A stretch of 46,207 bases of DNA from Aphodosoma sp044433285 (GTDB taxonomy: Bacteria; Bacteroidota; Bacteroidia; Bacteroidales; Paludibacteraceae): assembly GCA_044433285.1 (NCBI GenBank), contig JAWXTU010000007.1, positions 1 to 46,207 on the forward strand, written 5' to 3'. Under the pieces are notes generated by a model, which was given only the letters and a program-made list of their open reading frames with translations, did no database searches and was not told the DNA's origin. Positions within the stretch are counted from its first letter, which is position 1. Each line of letters opens with the position of its first letter. This document shows, in pieces, positions 33,074 through 42,830 of this stretch. A program made the translations under genes and the position numbers.

Positions 33074-35671
33074 ATGAAGAAACAAATCCTAAATCTCTTT
33101 GCTCTCATAGTATTACTATGTGCACCTCAGAGTGGTTTTGCCGAACAATGGTGCAGCAAAACTTTGACTAATGGCAGCAACGTAATCAGTGTTAGTTGCG
33201 AAGAGGTAACCGCTGGTAGTCTATACCGATTAACAATTGAGGGATTGTATCTTTCTGGCTTTGGTGGCTCGTTCTGTAATATATACGATGCTAGTGGTGC
33301 ATCTTCAAATGTATTAGTGTCAGATTATGCTACTGTTAGCGCAGACAAAACGATGATTACAGTAGATTTTCCATCATCACAAGCACCTTATTTTTACACA
33401 CCTCTTTATGTAATGATGCCAGGTGAGGTAGCATTTGAAGACTTAACGTATAACACAAGTATTACTTGGGGTGAATGTGTGTATGAGGCAATTGCTCCTG
33501 TAATGACGTCGGCTACTTTGGTAACAGGTTCAGAAAACCACGAGGGTGCACAAATTGCTGTTGCAGCTACCGACCAAACAGAAGAGGGAGGCGCTACTAC
33601 TTCTGTAACTAATTTCAAAGTATTTAATGGTTTAGTTGATTTGGGTAAATTTACAGCTACTAATGGAGTTATTACAGTAGGTGGTTTATCTGCAGAAACT
33701 GCATATACTGTTACAGTTTATGCTTATGATGATGTAAAAAACCTATCGGTAACTGGTATTGAAGTATCGTTTACTACAGTTGCAAGAGTCGAAGTTCCTA
33801 CAACAGCTGCTACAACTCCAACTGAAGATGATAATGTTGCATCTCTATATAGCGATGCTTATACAACAGCGTTTACAAATTTAGATTTAAATGCAGCTTG
33901 GGAACAAGCTACAACATATTCAGAAGTGCAAATTGATGGTAACAACACAATTCTTTATTCAGGTCTTACATATCAAGGTATTGAGTTTGATACTTACAAT
34001 CTTACTGGTTATGCTACAATGCATATGGATATGTGGGTAGCAGATAATATGACTATTAGAGTTTATCCTATCACTGGCGGCACAGAGCAATATATTGCTG
34101 TTGATTTAGTAGGTGGCACTTGGAATAGTGTAGAAATTGATATCGCAGATTATACTAGTGTAGGATTGCAAATGGCTAATACTTACCAATTCAAAATCGA
34201 AGATGCTGATTTGGCTGGGGCTGACCTTTATATCGATAATTGGTATTTCTATGGCGAAGGAACATATATCGAACCATCTGTAGATGATACAAATTCAGAC
34301 TGGTGTGGTAGAACTTTGACAGAGGGTAGTAATACCGTTGAGGTTAGTTGTGAATTAATTACTGCTGGTGAATTATATCGTATAACTGTTGTTGGTACTG
34401 GTATTGAAGGTCTTGGTGGTGCATTTGCTACTATATACGATGCTAGTGGTACTGCAAATAACATCGATTTGAGAGATTATATGACTGTTAGTTCTGATAA
34501 TACAACTCTTACTCTTGATCTTCCATCTTCGGCAGACCCAATTTTCTACACTCCGCTTTATGTGACGATGCCAGGTGAGGTGTCGTTTACTGAATTTCAA
34601 TTTGCAGATATTACTTGGGGTACTTGTGCCGATGATGATATAATACCTGTAATGACATCGGCTACTTTAGTTGAGGATTCTGAAACTTATCAAGGTGCTC
34701 AAATTACAGTGTCTGGTACCGACCAAATAGAGGAAGGTGGTGATTTATACGATGTTACAAGCTTTATGGTGATGAATGACAATGTTACTGTTGGTACATT
34801 CACTGCAACTAGTGGCGTGATTACTGTTACTGGTCTTAATGCAGAAACATCATATACAGTTACTGTATACGCTGTTGATAGTAAGAAAAATGTGTCGGAA
34901 ACAGGTATTGATGTGTCGTTTACAACTATTTCTAGAGTAGATGCTCCTACTACAGCAGCAACTACTCCAACTCACGATGCTTCTGATGTTTTATCTCTTT
35001 ATAGTGATGCTTATACAACTGGATTTGGCAACTTAAATATAAATGCTAGTTGGGGACAAGCTACTGTATATTCTGAAGTGCAAATTGATGGTAACAATAC
35101 AACTCTGTATGCTGGTCTTACATATCAAGGTATCGAATTTGATACGTACAATATTGCAGGTTATAATACAATGCATATGGATATGTGGATAGCAGATGAT
35201 GCAGATATCAAAATATTCCCTATCACTGGTGATACAGAGCTATCTATCACCGCTAATTTAGTTGGTGGTCAATGGAATAGTATTGATATTAATATTGCAG
35301 ATTTTTCTGCTCTTGGTTTGAATATGACTAATGTATATCAATTTAAACTAGAAAATACTGTTTGGGCATCTGGCGATTTATATCTTGATAACTGGTATTT
35401 TTATGGTGCAAACAGCTCTGCTGTAAACAACACAACAGTTTCTACTTCTGTAGTTTACCCTAACCCTGCAACTGATTTTATGATTGTTGAGGCAGAATCT
35501 ACAATCGAAATGGTTACTGTATACAATATTATGGGTCAAACTGTTAGCTCAACAGTTGGTGGCGGTCAATCTGCTACTATCTCTGTTAGCGGTTTGTCTG
35601 TAGGCAACTATATCGTGCGTGTGCTAACAGCAGATGGCAATGTATCGATGCACAAATTAATTAAAAAGTAA
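33074..35671 (+). CDS. T9SS-exported multi-module protein, 865 aa, internally duplicated
   Basis: The protein is two tandem copies of one three-module unit behind a signal peptide (1-23). Unit 1: module B 25-141, Fn3-like 142-241, CBM-like A 242-394. Unit 2: B 409-525, Fn3-like 526-623, A 624-779. A T9SS type A sorting domain fills 788-865. Module B starts WC and ends WGxC (Cys27/Cys135 and Cys411/Cys518), a likely disulfide, with FYTPLYV(M/T)MPGEV between. I do not recognise module B. The two A modules share blocks such as YSEVQIDGNNT and GLTYQGIEFDTYN. No enzyme motif is seen, so a binding or adhesive role is inferred. Confidence 0.83.
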   Translation: MKKQILNLFALIVLLCAPQSGFAEQWCSKTLTNGSNVISVSCEEVTAGSLYRLTIEGLYLSGFGGSFCNIYDASGASSNVLVSDYATVSADKTMITVDFPSSQAPYFYTPLYVMMPGEVAFEDLTYNTSITWGECVYEAIAPVMTSATLVTGSENHEGAQIAVAATDQTEEGGATTSVTNFKVFNGLVDLGKFTATNGVITVGGLSAETAYTVTVYAYDDVKNLSVTGIEVSFTTVARVEVPTTAATTPTEDDNVASLYSDAYTTAFTNLDLNAAWEQATTYSEVQIDGNNTILYSGLTYQGIEFDTYNLTGYATMHMDMWVADNMTIRVYPITGGTEQYIAVDLVGGTWNSVEIDIADYTSVGLQMANTYQFKIEDADLAGADLYIDNWYFYGEGTYIEPSVDDTNSDWCGRTLTEGSNTVEVSCELITAGELYRITVVGTGIEGLGGAFATIYDASGTANNIDLRDYMTVSSDNTTLTLDLPSSADPIFYTPLYVTMPGEVSFTEFQFADITWGTCADDDIIPVMTSATLVEDSETYQGAQITVSGTDQIEEGGDLYDVTSFMVMNDNVTVGTFTATSGVITVTGLNAETSYTVTVYAVDSKKNVSETGIDVSFTTISRVDAPTTAATTPTHDASDVLSLYSDAYTTGFGNLNINASWGQATVYSEVQIDGNNTTLYAGLTYQGIEFDTYNIAGYNTMHMDMWIADDADIKIFPITGDTELSITANLVGGQWNSIDINIADFSALGLNMTNVYQFKLENTVWASGDLYLDNWYFYGANSSAVNNTTVSTSVVYPNPATDFMIVEAESTIEMVTVYNIMGQTVSSTVGGGQSATISVSGLSVGNYIVRVLTADGNVSMHKLIKK
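35438..35671 (+). repeat. CTD-coding repeat, copy 2
   Basis: This is the second near-identical tract encoding the T9SS sorting domain, beginning GTTTCTACTTCTGTAGTTTA as in copy 1. A handful of substitutions separate the two. Confidence 0.8.
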
Positions 35672-35688
35672 TTTTTGTTAGATAAAAT

Positions 35689-35733
35689 ATTTCGATTAGT
35701 TGGAGTGTAATTTCACACTCCAACTTTCGAAAT
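35689..35733 (+). terminator. Long hairpin between the 865-aa and 796-aa genes
   Basis: ATTTCGA (35689-35695) and AGTTGGAGTGT (35698-35708) pair with ACACTCCAACT (35715-35725) and TCGAAAT (35727-35733). The result is an 18-bp stem with one internal bulge and a 6-nt loop. It is the strongest hairpin in the array. Confidence 0.75.
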
Positions 35734-35783
35734 ATTAATTTGAAATTTTAACCTTTATATATTAAAACAACTTCTTTTTACCA

Positions 35784-38174
35784 ATGAAACTTAACTTACA
35801 ACACACTCTTTTTGCTTTAATAGCAATGCTATTTATGAGCCAAAATCTTATGGCTCAACCAACTGTTGCACCAACAGCACCAACACATGATGCAATCAAC
35901 GTTATATCTGCATATAGCGATAGTTATACTACAGGTGTAGCGAATTTTGGTTATGAATCTTGGGGTATAACTCCTACCATTTCAGCAATAGATGGTAACA
36001 ACTATTATGCATTTGATTTTACTAATGGTACACAATGCGGACTGTCATTTACAGCGATGGACCTCTCTTCAATGGGATCGGTCTCTGTAAGCTGTTGGGT
36101 GGATACCGACACTGATATTAATCTCAATCTTTTAACAAATCAAGGTTCTAGCTCTGTTTCTCGCACGCTTGGCACTGTAAGTCTGAAAGCCGGTGAGTGG
36201 AATATTGTTACTTTTGATCTTGAAGACGCTATTACAGGCACATCATATACCCTCGAAAACGTAAAGGGTGTGAAGGTTGACAATATGACTGTAAAGGGTC
36301 CAATATATATAGATGATATTTTTTTCTATATTACTCCAATTGAAGATAATAATGCACCGACAATGGGCACAGCCACATTTGTTAGTGCTACACACAATAG
36401 CGCAACTATCGCAGTTACATCAACAGATACAGAGGAGGCTGAATGTAACTATTTAGTAAAAAACGGTGATACTGAACTTGGTACATTCTCAGCAGATAAT
36501 GGCGAAATCACCGTTACAGGTTTATCTCAAAACACTACCTATACTCTTGATATCTATGCAAAAGATTTAGGTTTAAATGTATCATCAAATTCAGCTCAAG
36601 TAACATTTACAACTGCTGTAAATACTACTGAACCAGCTGTTACGGCAGATGATCCTACTCAAGATGCTGCCAATGTAATATCTGTTTATAGCGATTATTA
36701 CACTACTGGCGTTACGGCTTCAACTTCAAGTTCTTTTTTCTATCCTACATATTATACTATTGATGGTAATGAATATGCAAAAATTGATTATAGCGAAACA
36801 TCTAGTAGTCAGGCTGCTTTTGTAATTCAAAAACAGGATTTAAACTCTATGGAGTATCTTAGTTTTGACTACTGGGTGGCTGCTGACAATCAAGATGCCA
36901 CAATTAATATAACTATGCTCGCTTATGCTTCAAATGGAACTACTTCAAATGCAAGTGGAGCATACAAACTTACACTAGAGGCAGGCGCGTGGAACACGGT
37001 TGTAATTCCATTTACCTATTTCTTTGAGTCTAATTCGACTTTTGTCTTAGACTATATCTGGGGTGTGAAATTCCACGATATGTCGTCGGACGATATAATT
37101 TTTGTAGATAATCTTTTCTTCTATAAAATCGCAGTTGATGACTCAAATGCCCCTACAATGGGTACTGCTACTTATGTAAGCTCTAAATATAATAGTGCTA
37201 CTATCTCAGTTACATCAACCGATGTAGAGGAGGCTGAATGCAACTATTATGTGATGAATGGTGCAGAGGAGCTTGGCATATTTTCAGCAGACAATGGCGA
37301 AATTACTGTAACTGGTCTTACTGAAAATACAGCATACACTCTTGATATTTATGCAAAAGATTTGGGTAATAATATTTCAGAAAATTATGCAACTGTATCG
37401 TTTACCACTCCAGTAAGAATTGATACACCGCAAACAGCCGCTCCAACTCCTACACGCGACAATGTTATGTCTGTTTTTAGTGATGAGTATACTCAAACTA
37501 TGTCGTATAATTACGGAAGTTGGAGTCAAAGTACATCTTATTCAACTATCGTAGTAGAAGATGATAATATTCTAAAACTCTCTAGTTTTAACTATCTTGG
37601 TCTTGAATTCTCTGACATTTATGATCTTAGTTCATACACTGGTATGCATTTTGATATATGGGCTGAGGAGGCTACATCAATTCAAACAACCCCAATTAGT
37701 ATCAATACTTATGATGGTGATGAAACTTCAACAACATATGAGTCGTTACAAACTATTGAGTTTACAGCGGGTGAGTGGAATAGCATTGATATTCTGTTAT
37801 CTGAGTTTGATGTAGTGGATTTTGAATATATCAGACAGATGAAGTTTGCAGGCGGTAGTGGCTCTGATGTAGTATATATTGATAATATCTATTTCTATAA
37901 AGAGGGTAGCTCAACTCCAACTGATTTTGTGGCTGCTAGCTCTTCTTCGGTTACTGTTTACCCTAACCCTGCAACTGATTTTATGATTGTAGAGGCAGAA
38001 TCTGCAATCGAGTTGGTTACTGTATACAATATTATGGGTCAAACTATTAGCTCAACAGTTGGTGGCGGTCAATCTGCTACTATCTCTGTTAGTGGTTTAT
38101 CTGTAGGCAACTATATCGTGCGCGTGCAATCTGTTGATGGCAGCGTATCTATGCACAAGTTGATTAAAAAATAA
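35784..38174 (+). CDS. T9SS-exported multi-module protein, 796 aa, three CBM-like modules
   Basis: Layout: signal peptide 1-24 (NLMAQ); module A 30-183; Fn3-like 191-278; module A 285-448; Fn3-like 456-543; module A 550-706; T9SS type A sorting domain 720-796. It matches the 902-aa protein without the N-terminal beta domain. The Fn3-like units share EEAECNY and SADNGEITVTGL. The last A module closely matches the last A module of the 902-aa protein (MKFAGGSGSD-VVYIDNIYFY), so corresponding positions are related by whole-gene duplication. Function is inferred as polysaccharide binding; no enzyme motif is present. Confidence 0.83.
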   Translation: MKLNLQHTLFALIAMLFMSQNLMAQPTVAPTAPTHDAINVISAYSDSYTTGVANFGYESWGITPTISAIDGNNYYAFDFTNGTQCGLSFTAMDLSSMGSVSVSCWVDTDTDINLNLLTNQGSSSVSRTLGTVSLKAGEWNIVTFDLEDAITGTSYTLENVKGVKVDNMTVKGPIYIDDIFFYITPIEDNNAPTMGTATFVSATHNSATIAVTSTDTEEAECNYLVKNGDTELGTFSADNGEITVTGLSQNTTYTLDIYAKDLGLNVSSNSAQVTFTTAVNTTEPAVTADDPTQDAANVISVYSDYYTTGVTASTSSSFFYPTYYTIDGNEYAKIDYSETSSSQAAFVIQKQDLNSMEYLSFDYWVAADNQDATINITMLAYASNGTTSNASGAYKLTLEAGAWNTVVIPFTYFFESNSTFVLDYIWGVKFHDMSSDDIIFVDNLFFYKIAVDDSNAPTMGTATYVSSKYNSATISVTSTDVEEAECNYYVMNGAEELGIFSADNGEITVTGLTENTAYTLDIYAKDLGNNISENYATVSFTTPVRIDTPQTAAPTPTRDNVMSVFSDEYTQTMSYNYGSWSQSTSYSTIVVEDDNILKLSSFNYLGLEFSDIYDLSSYTGMHFDIWAEEATSIQTTPISINTYDGDETSTTYESLQTIEFTAGEWNSIDILLSEFDVVDFEYIRQMKFAGGSGSDVVYIDNIYFYKEGSSTPTDFVAASSSSVTVYPNPATDFMIVEAESAIELVTVYNIMGQTISSTVGGGQSATISVSGLSVGNYIVRVQSVDGSVSMHKLIKK
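37956..38174 (+). repeat. CTD-coding repeat, copy 3
   Basis: This is the third near-identical sorting-domain tract, starting at GTTTACCCTAACCC. The sequence just upstream, linking it to the last A module, is unrelated to copies 1 and 2, so homogeneity begins abruptly at the sorting domain. Confidence 0.75.
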
Positions 38175-38190
38175 TCTATAAGTTATATGC

Positions 38191-38223
38191 AATTAAGCTA
38201 GTTGACAATCGGCTAGCTTAATT
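38191..38223 (+). terminator. Rho-independent-like terminator after the 796-aa gene
   Basis: AATTAAGCTAG (38191-38201) pairs perfectly with CTAGCTTAATT (38213-38223) around an 11-nt loop, directly followed by a T-run. Of the hairpins in the array this one looks most like a true terminator. Confidence 0.75.
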
Positions 38224-38269
38224 TTTATATCTATTTCGAGAGAGTTAAAATACCATAAAATAAAACATT

Positions 38270-41200
38270 ATGATTAAAAGAATTAAATTTTTTGTCCTAT
38301 TTGTATTATTATGTGTAGGGCAAAGCGTAAAGGCGGAAGATACGTGGTGTAACCACGAGCTGACAAATGGTGATAAAACCATATATGTCTCTCTCGAAGA
38401 GATAAAGGAGGGTGTGTCGTATCGTATTACGATTACAGGAACTAATTTAACCGGGTTAGGTGGTAGTTATCTAAACACTTATAGTAGCAGTGGTGGTGCA
38501 ACTAATACATCATTGAGTACATATGCCACTGTTTCTGCAGATGGTACATCTATTGTTATTAATCTTTCATCAGCTTCAGCACCTCAATTTTACACTCCGC
38601 TTTATGTAATGGTGTCAGGTAGTCAGGTAACTTTTGCTACCGCAGATGAAATGAAAGCTGGAATTTGGGGCTTATGTGAAGGTACTGTTTTAGATGAAGT
38701 CTTACCAGAGATGGTATCTGCTACAGTAGTTGAATCTAAATTAACTTACAATAGTGCACAAATTTCAGTTTCTGCTACCGACCTCGACGGCGATGGAGTC
38801 TCTACAGAAGTCTCTAAATATTTGGTAATGAATGGAGAAACCGAACTCGGCACTTATACTGCTGTTGATGGTGTAATAACTATTTCTGGTCTAACAGATG
38901 AAACCTCATATACTCTAACCGTATATGCTGTAGATAATTCGGCTAATGTATCATCATCGGGTATAGTTGTAACATTTACCACCACAGAAATAGTTACTTG
39001 GTGTGATTATGAGATTGTTAATGGTAGTAATACTATATATGTCTCTCTTGAAGTGATTGAAGATGGTGCTTCGTATCGTATTACAATTAGGGGTACTAAT
39101 TTAACTAGCATAGGTGGTAGCTTTGTAAATACATACAGTAGCACTGGAAGTTCAGTTTCAACACAGTTGAATAATACTGATTCTGACGCCGGTCATAGCG
39201 TTATGACAGTAGCAGATGATAATACATCTATTGTTATTGATTTTTCTTCCACTTCTGCACCTAAATTTTATACTCCACTTTATGTGAATATCTCAGGAAG
39301 TGGTCAGGTAACTTTTGCCACAGCAGACGAAATGAATGCTGGAATTTGGGGTGTCTGCTATAGAGACTCAAGCAATCCGGTAATGACCTCAGCCGAATTG
39401 GTTGAAGGCTCTTTAACCTATACTAGTCTGCAAATTGCAGTTTCTGCTACTGATTATGATGAATATGATGAACTTGCAGATGTAACTGATTTTTTGGTAA
39501 AGAGTGACGACACGGAAATTGGTACTTATACTGCCGAAGATGGTGTAATCACAGTTACTGGTCTAGAAGAAGCTACTACTCTTACTGTATACGCAGTAGA
39601 TAATTCAGGTAACATCTCAGAGAGTGGTATAGATGTGGAATTTATTATTTTGGATGATGAAACTAAACCAGAAATGGTATCTGCCTCAGTGGTTACAGCT
39701 TCATTAACCTTTAGTAGCGCGCAAATTTTGGTTTCTGCTACCGATGTAGATGGATATGAAGAGTCAACGGAAGTATCAAAATTCCAGGTGATTAGTGCCG
39801 ATACTCTATTTGGTACATTCACGGCTGTAGATGGTGCAATAACGCTTACTGGTTTATCTGATGCTACTAAATATACCATTACAATATATGCTGTGGATAA
39901 CTCTGATAATGTTTCATTATCGGGTATAGATGTTACATTTACCACAATTCAATTAGGTCCAACAACAGCATCTCCTACTCCTACCAATGACCAATCTAAT
40001 GTTATATCAGCATATTGCGATTCATACACAACTGGTGTAGAGGGATTTGGTGCTACTGAAAGTTGGAGTCTAGCCGCTACATATTCCACCATCTCTGGCA
40101 ATAACTATGCAATAGTTGATTTTAGTACTTCTTCTGAACAAGTAGCATTCTCATACACCCAGATGGATATCTCTGCGATGGAGTATTTATACTGCGATTT
40201 ATGGGTGGATGAAGATACAAAAATTACTATCTCTCTTCTGACAAATCAAGCAGATGGAACTAGTTCTACTCCTATTGAAGGTTCTTCTTATAGTCTGACT
40301 GCAGGCGAGTGGAACACGATAACTATTCCATTAAGTGAATATATTGAAGGTACATCTTATCATTTGCAATATCAGAAGGGTGTTAGATTTAACAGTATGA
40401 CTGTTCCTGGTAAGTTATATGTAGATAATATTATCTTTTATAATATCCCAGAAGATGATGAAAATCCACCAGTGATGACCTCTGCAACAGTAGAATCTAC
40501 TACATATAACAGTGTAACTATCGCTGTTGCGGCAACAGATGATTTGGCAGCTGCAGATAAAATTACATATCAAGTGTATGAAGGCACTACTGATATGGGA
40601 TTGTATACTGCCGAAGATGGCGAAATTACTATTACTGGATTGGTGCAAAATACAACTTATACGTTTGATATTTACGCAAAGGATTTAGGTAATAATCTAT
40701 CAGTTGATCCAATTCAAGTTACTTTTACTACAGCTGTAGATAACTCTATTCCTGCTATAACTGCTACTGATCCAGCATATAATAGTGCAAATGTTATATC
40801 GGTTTATAGCGATGTATACACCTCTGGGGTAGGGACTGTCTCAAATCTGTGGGGTACGTGTAATTACACTACTGTAGGTTCAAATAATGTGGCTTATGTG
40901 GATTTTACCTCTAGTAAAGAGTGTGCGTTTATTTTCAACTATAACTCTTTAGGCTCAGATGTTTCGTCGATGGAGTATCTATCTTTGGATATTTGGCTGA
41001 AAGAGGACGCTTCGTATCAACAAATACAAGTAGCATTTAATACATACAAAGATGGAGGTGGTAGTACTGCATCTGAAAATATACTTGTAGATATTACAGC
41101 AGGGCAGTGGACTAACATTATCATTGATTTTGATGATTTTACCTATTCAGGTGGCGATGAACTTGATTATGAACATATCTATGGTGTGAAATTAACAACA

Positions 41201-42805
41201 TCTACAGGTTCTTCAGTTACAGATTTTGTTGCATATGTAGATAATATCATCTTTTATCGCGACCCAACTACTATTGAAGTTGAGGCAGATACAGACTATT
41301 TTGGTTCTGATATAACAGAAGGCTCGCACGTGGTATTACCTGAAAATTCTTCACTTACTTGTGCTTATGACAGATCATATGCTAGTATCACTCTCGAAGC
41401 AGGTGCCAAATTGAATGTGAGCAATGGTGCTCACCTCACTATTACCGACGACCCTATCGTACTAAATATTACTGGCGATACTGATGTGGCGGAGATAGTT
41501 AATAACGGAACGATTTATGCTGATTTGCAAATTGCTCGTACGTTTAATAGCGATCGCTACTATTTTGTGTCGCTCCCATATGACTGTAATGTATCTGATA
41601 TTACTGATGCTGATGGCAATACATTGGTTTTATATAATGGCTTAAATGGTTCTACAGCCGATATTGATGTTGTATATTACGACGGTGATGCTCGTGCAAA
41701 TAATGCCACGGCAATAGCTAACGGTACCGCATCGGCGTGGAAATCTTTAGGTGAATACGATGTGATGAAGGCTGGTGTAGGGTATAACCTTATGGTGGCA
41801 AATAACAGTACTACTCTATATTTCCCAGAGGTGGATATATCTACTATTGACCAAGCAACGACATCTGATGTGGCAATTTATGATGCAACTGAGAAAGATA
41901 ATGAGGGGTGGAATCTTATCTCTCACTCGCAATTGTATACATTTGATGAATCATCATTCTCTGGTTCTGGTGCTGTAAATTATGTGTCATATTTTAATGG
42001 AGAGTCATATACTCAAACTACTGTTGCAAACGCTACTTTACTACCGTTTGTGCCGTTCTTTGTGCAGGTGGGTGAGTCTGGCACACTATCATACGCTGCC
42101 ACTTCGTCTGTATACACTGCACCTGCACTATCGCAAGCGGCAACTACAGAGACGTTTAATTTTACAGTAGCCGTATACAATGATACTGTTTTGGTGGATA
42201 ATACTACTCTAATAGTAAGCGATAATTATACAACCAATTACGAAATTGGTGCTGACTTATCGAAAATGCTTACTACTGGTTCTGATTATCCGCAAATTTA
42301 TTCATCGTATGGTGATACTCAATATGCGTTTAATGCTATGCCTAGTTCAGCTATTACAACAACAAATTTAGGCGTATATCTCCCTAGCGCAGCCACTTAT
42401 ACTCTGTCGCTTGATATAGACAATGAGGCATATCAGTATATATATCTAGTGGACAACACTACTGGTATGAAGCACAATCTTATCAATGGTGCTTATATCT
42501 TTACCACTGATGCAGCTGTAGATGATGCAGCGCGTTTCTCAATTGCAATAAGTTATGTGGCTACTGAATCTGTTACCACAGAGAATAATGATTATGTGGT
42601 GTACACTTCAAATGGAGCTATTAATATAGAGAATTTGAGCGGTACGGCAAGTGTGGCGGTTTATGATGTGTCGGGTAGATTGTTGATGCAACAACAAGCA
42701 AGTGGCGCAACGCTAAATATCAATACGTTGCCTTCTGGTATCTATATGGTGAGAATAGTGGATGCAGCATCGGCTGCTACTTATAAAGTTAATTTAATGC
42801 GTTAA
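38270..42805 (+). CDS. Giant T9SS-exported multi-module protein, 1511 aa
   Basis: Layout: signal peptide 1-22; module B 24-137 (Cys27/Cys136); Fn3-like 146-239; module B 242-364 (Cys245/Cys363); Fn3-like 369-459 and 466-560; CBM-like A 562-725; Fn3-like 734-822; A 829-997. A large beta-rich region (about 1000-1440) follows that resembles the carboxy-terminal part of other Bacteroidota surface proteins (RTFNSDRYYFVSLPYD, EGWNLISHSQ). The end is a different T9SS type A sorting domain (1442-1511, VAVYDVSGRLLMQQ ... GIYMVRI). It thus combines modules found in the other three proteins. The first A module has Cys in place of Ser in the SDSYT motif (AYCDSYTTG). No catalytic motif is recognised. Confidence 0.85.
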   Translation: MIKRIKFFVLFVLLCVGQSVKAEDTWCNHELTNGDKTIYVSLEEIKEGVSYRITITGTNLTGLGGSYLNTYSSSGGATNTSLSTYATVSADGTSIVINLSSASAPQFYTPLYVMVSGSQVTFATADEMKAGIWGLCEGTVLDEVLPEMVSATVVESKLTYNSAQISVSATDLDGDGVSTEVSKYLVMNGETELGTYTAVDGVITISGLTDETSYTLTVYAVDNSANVSSSGIVVTFTTTEIVTWCDYEIVNGSNTIYVSLEVIEDGASYRITIRGTNLTSIGGSFVNTYSSTGSSVSTQLNNTDSDAGHSVMTVADDNTSIVIDFSSTSAPKFYTPLYVNISGSGQVTFATADEMNAGIWGVCYRDSSNPVMTSAELVEGSLTYTSLQIAVSATDYDEYDELADVTDFLVKSDDTEIGTYTAEDGVITVTGLEEATTLTVYAVDNSGNISESGIDVEFIILDDETKPEMVSASVVTASLTFSSAQILVSATDVDGYEESTEVSKFQVISADTLFGTFTAVDGAITLTGLSDATKYTITIYAVDNSDNVSLSGIDVTFTTIQLGPTTASPTPTNDQSNVISAYCDSYTTGVEGFGATESWSLAATYSTISGNNYAIVDFSTSSEQVAFSYTQMDISAMEYLYCDLWVDEDTKITISLLTNQADGTSSTPIEGSSYSLTAGEWNTITIPLSEYIEGTSYHLQYQKGVRFNSMTVPGKLYVDNIIFYNIPEDDENPPVMTSATVESTTYNSVTIAVAATDDLAAADKITYQVYEGTTDMGLYTAEDGEITITGLVQNTTYTFDIYAKDLGNNLSVDPIQVTFTTAVDNSIPAITATDPAYNSANVISVYSDVYTSGVGTVSNLWGTCNYTTVGSNNVAYVDFTSSKECAFIFNYNSLGSDVSSMEYLSLDIWLKEDASYQQIQVAFNTYKDGGGSTASENILVDITAGQWTNIIIDFDDFTYSGGDELDYEHIYGVKLTTSTGSSVTDFVAYVDNIIFYRDPTTIEVEADTDYFGSDITEGSHVVLPENSSLTCAYDRSYASITLEAGAKLNVSNGAHLTITDDPIVLNITGDTDVAEIVNNGTIYADLQIARTFNSDRYYFVSLPYDCNVSDITDADGNTLVLYNGLNGSTADIDVVYYDGDARANNATAIANGTASAWKSLGEYDVMKAGVGYNLMVANNSTTLYFPEVDISTIDQATTSDVAIYDATEKDNEGWNLISHSQLYTFDESSFSGSGAVNYVSYFNGESYTQTTVANATLLPFVPFFVQVGESGTLSYAATSSVYTAPALSQAATTETFNFTVAVYNDTVLVDNTTLIVSDNYTTNYEIGADLSKMLTTGSDYPQIYSSYGDTQYAFNAMPSSAITTTNLGVYLPSAATYTLSLDIDNEAYQYIYLVDNTTGMKHNLINGAYIFTTDAAVDDAARFSIAISYVATESVTTENNDYVVYTSNGAINIENLSGTASVAVYDVSGRLLMQQQASGATLNINTLPSGIYMVRIVDAASAATYKVNLMR

Positions 42806-42830
42806 TAATTTGTCTGATAAATAAAGAATA

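Noticed and set aside
30236..42805. The four large proteins as glycoside hydrolases or proteases
   Set aside because: I looked for GH16 E-x-D-x-x-E, GH128 NEP/TEF, GH3 SDW, and Ser or Cys protease triads in conserved contexts and found none. All recurring segments are beta-sandwich-like.
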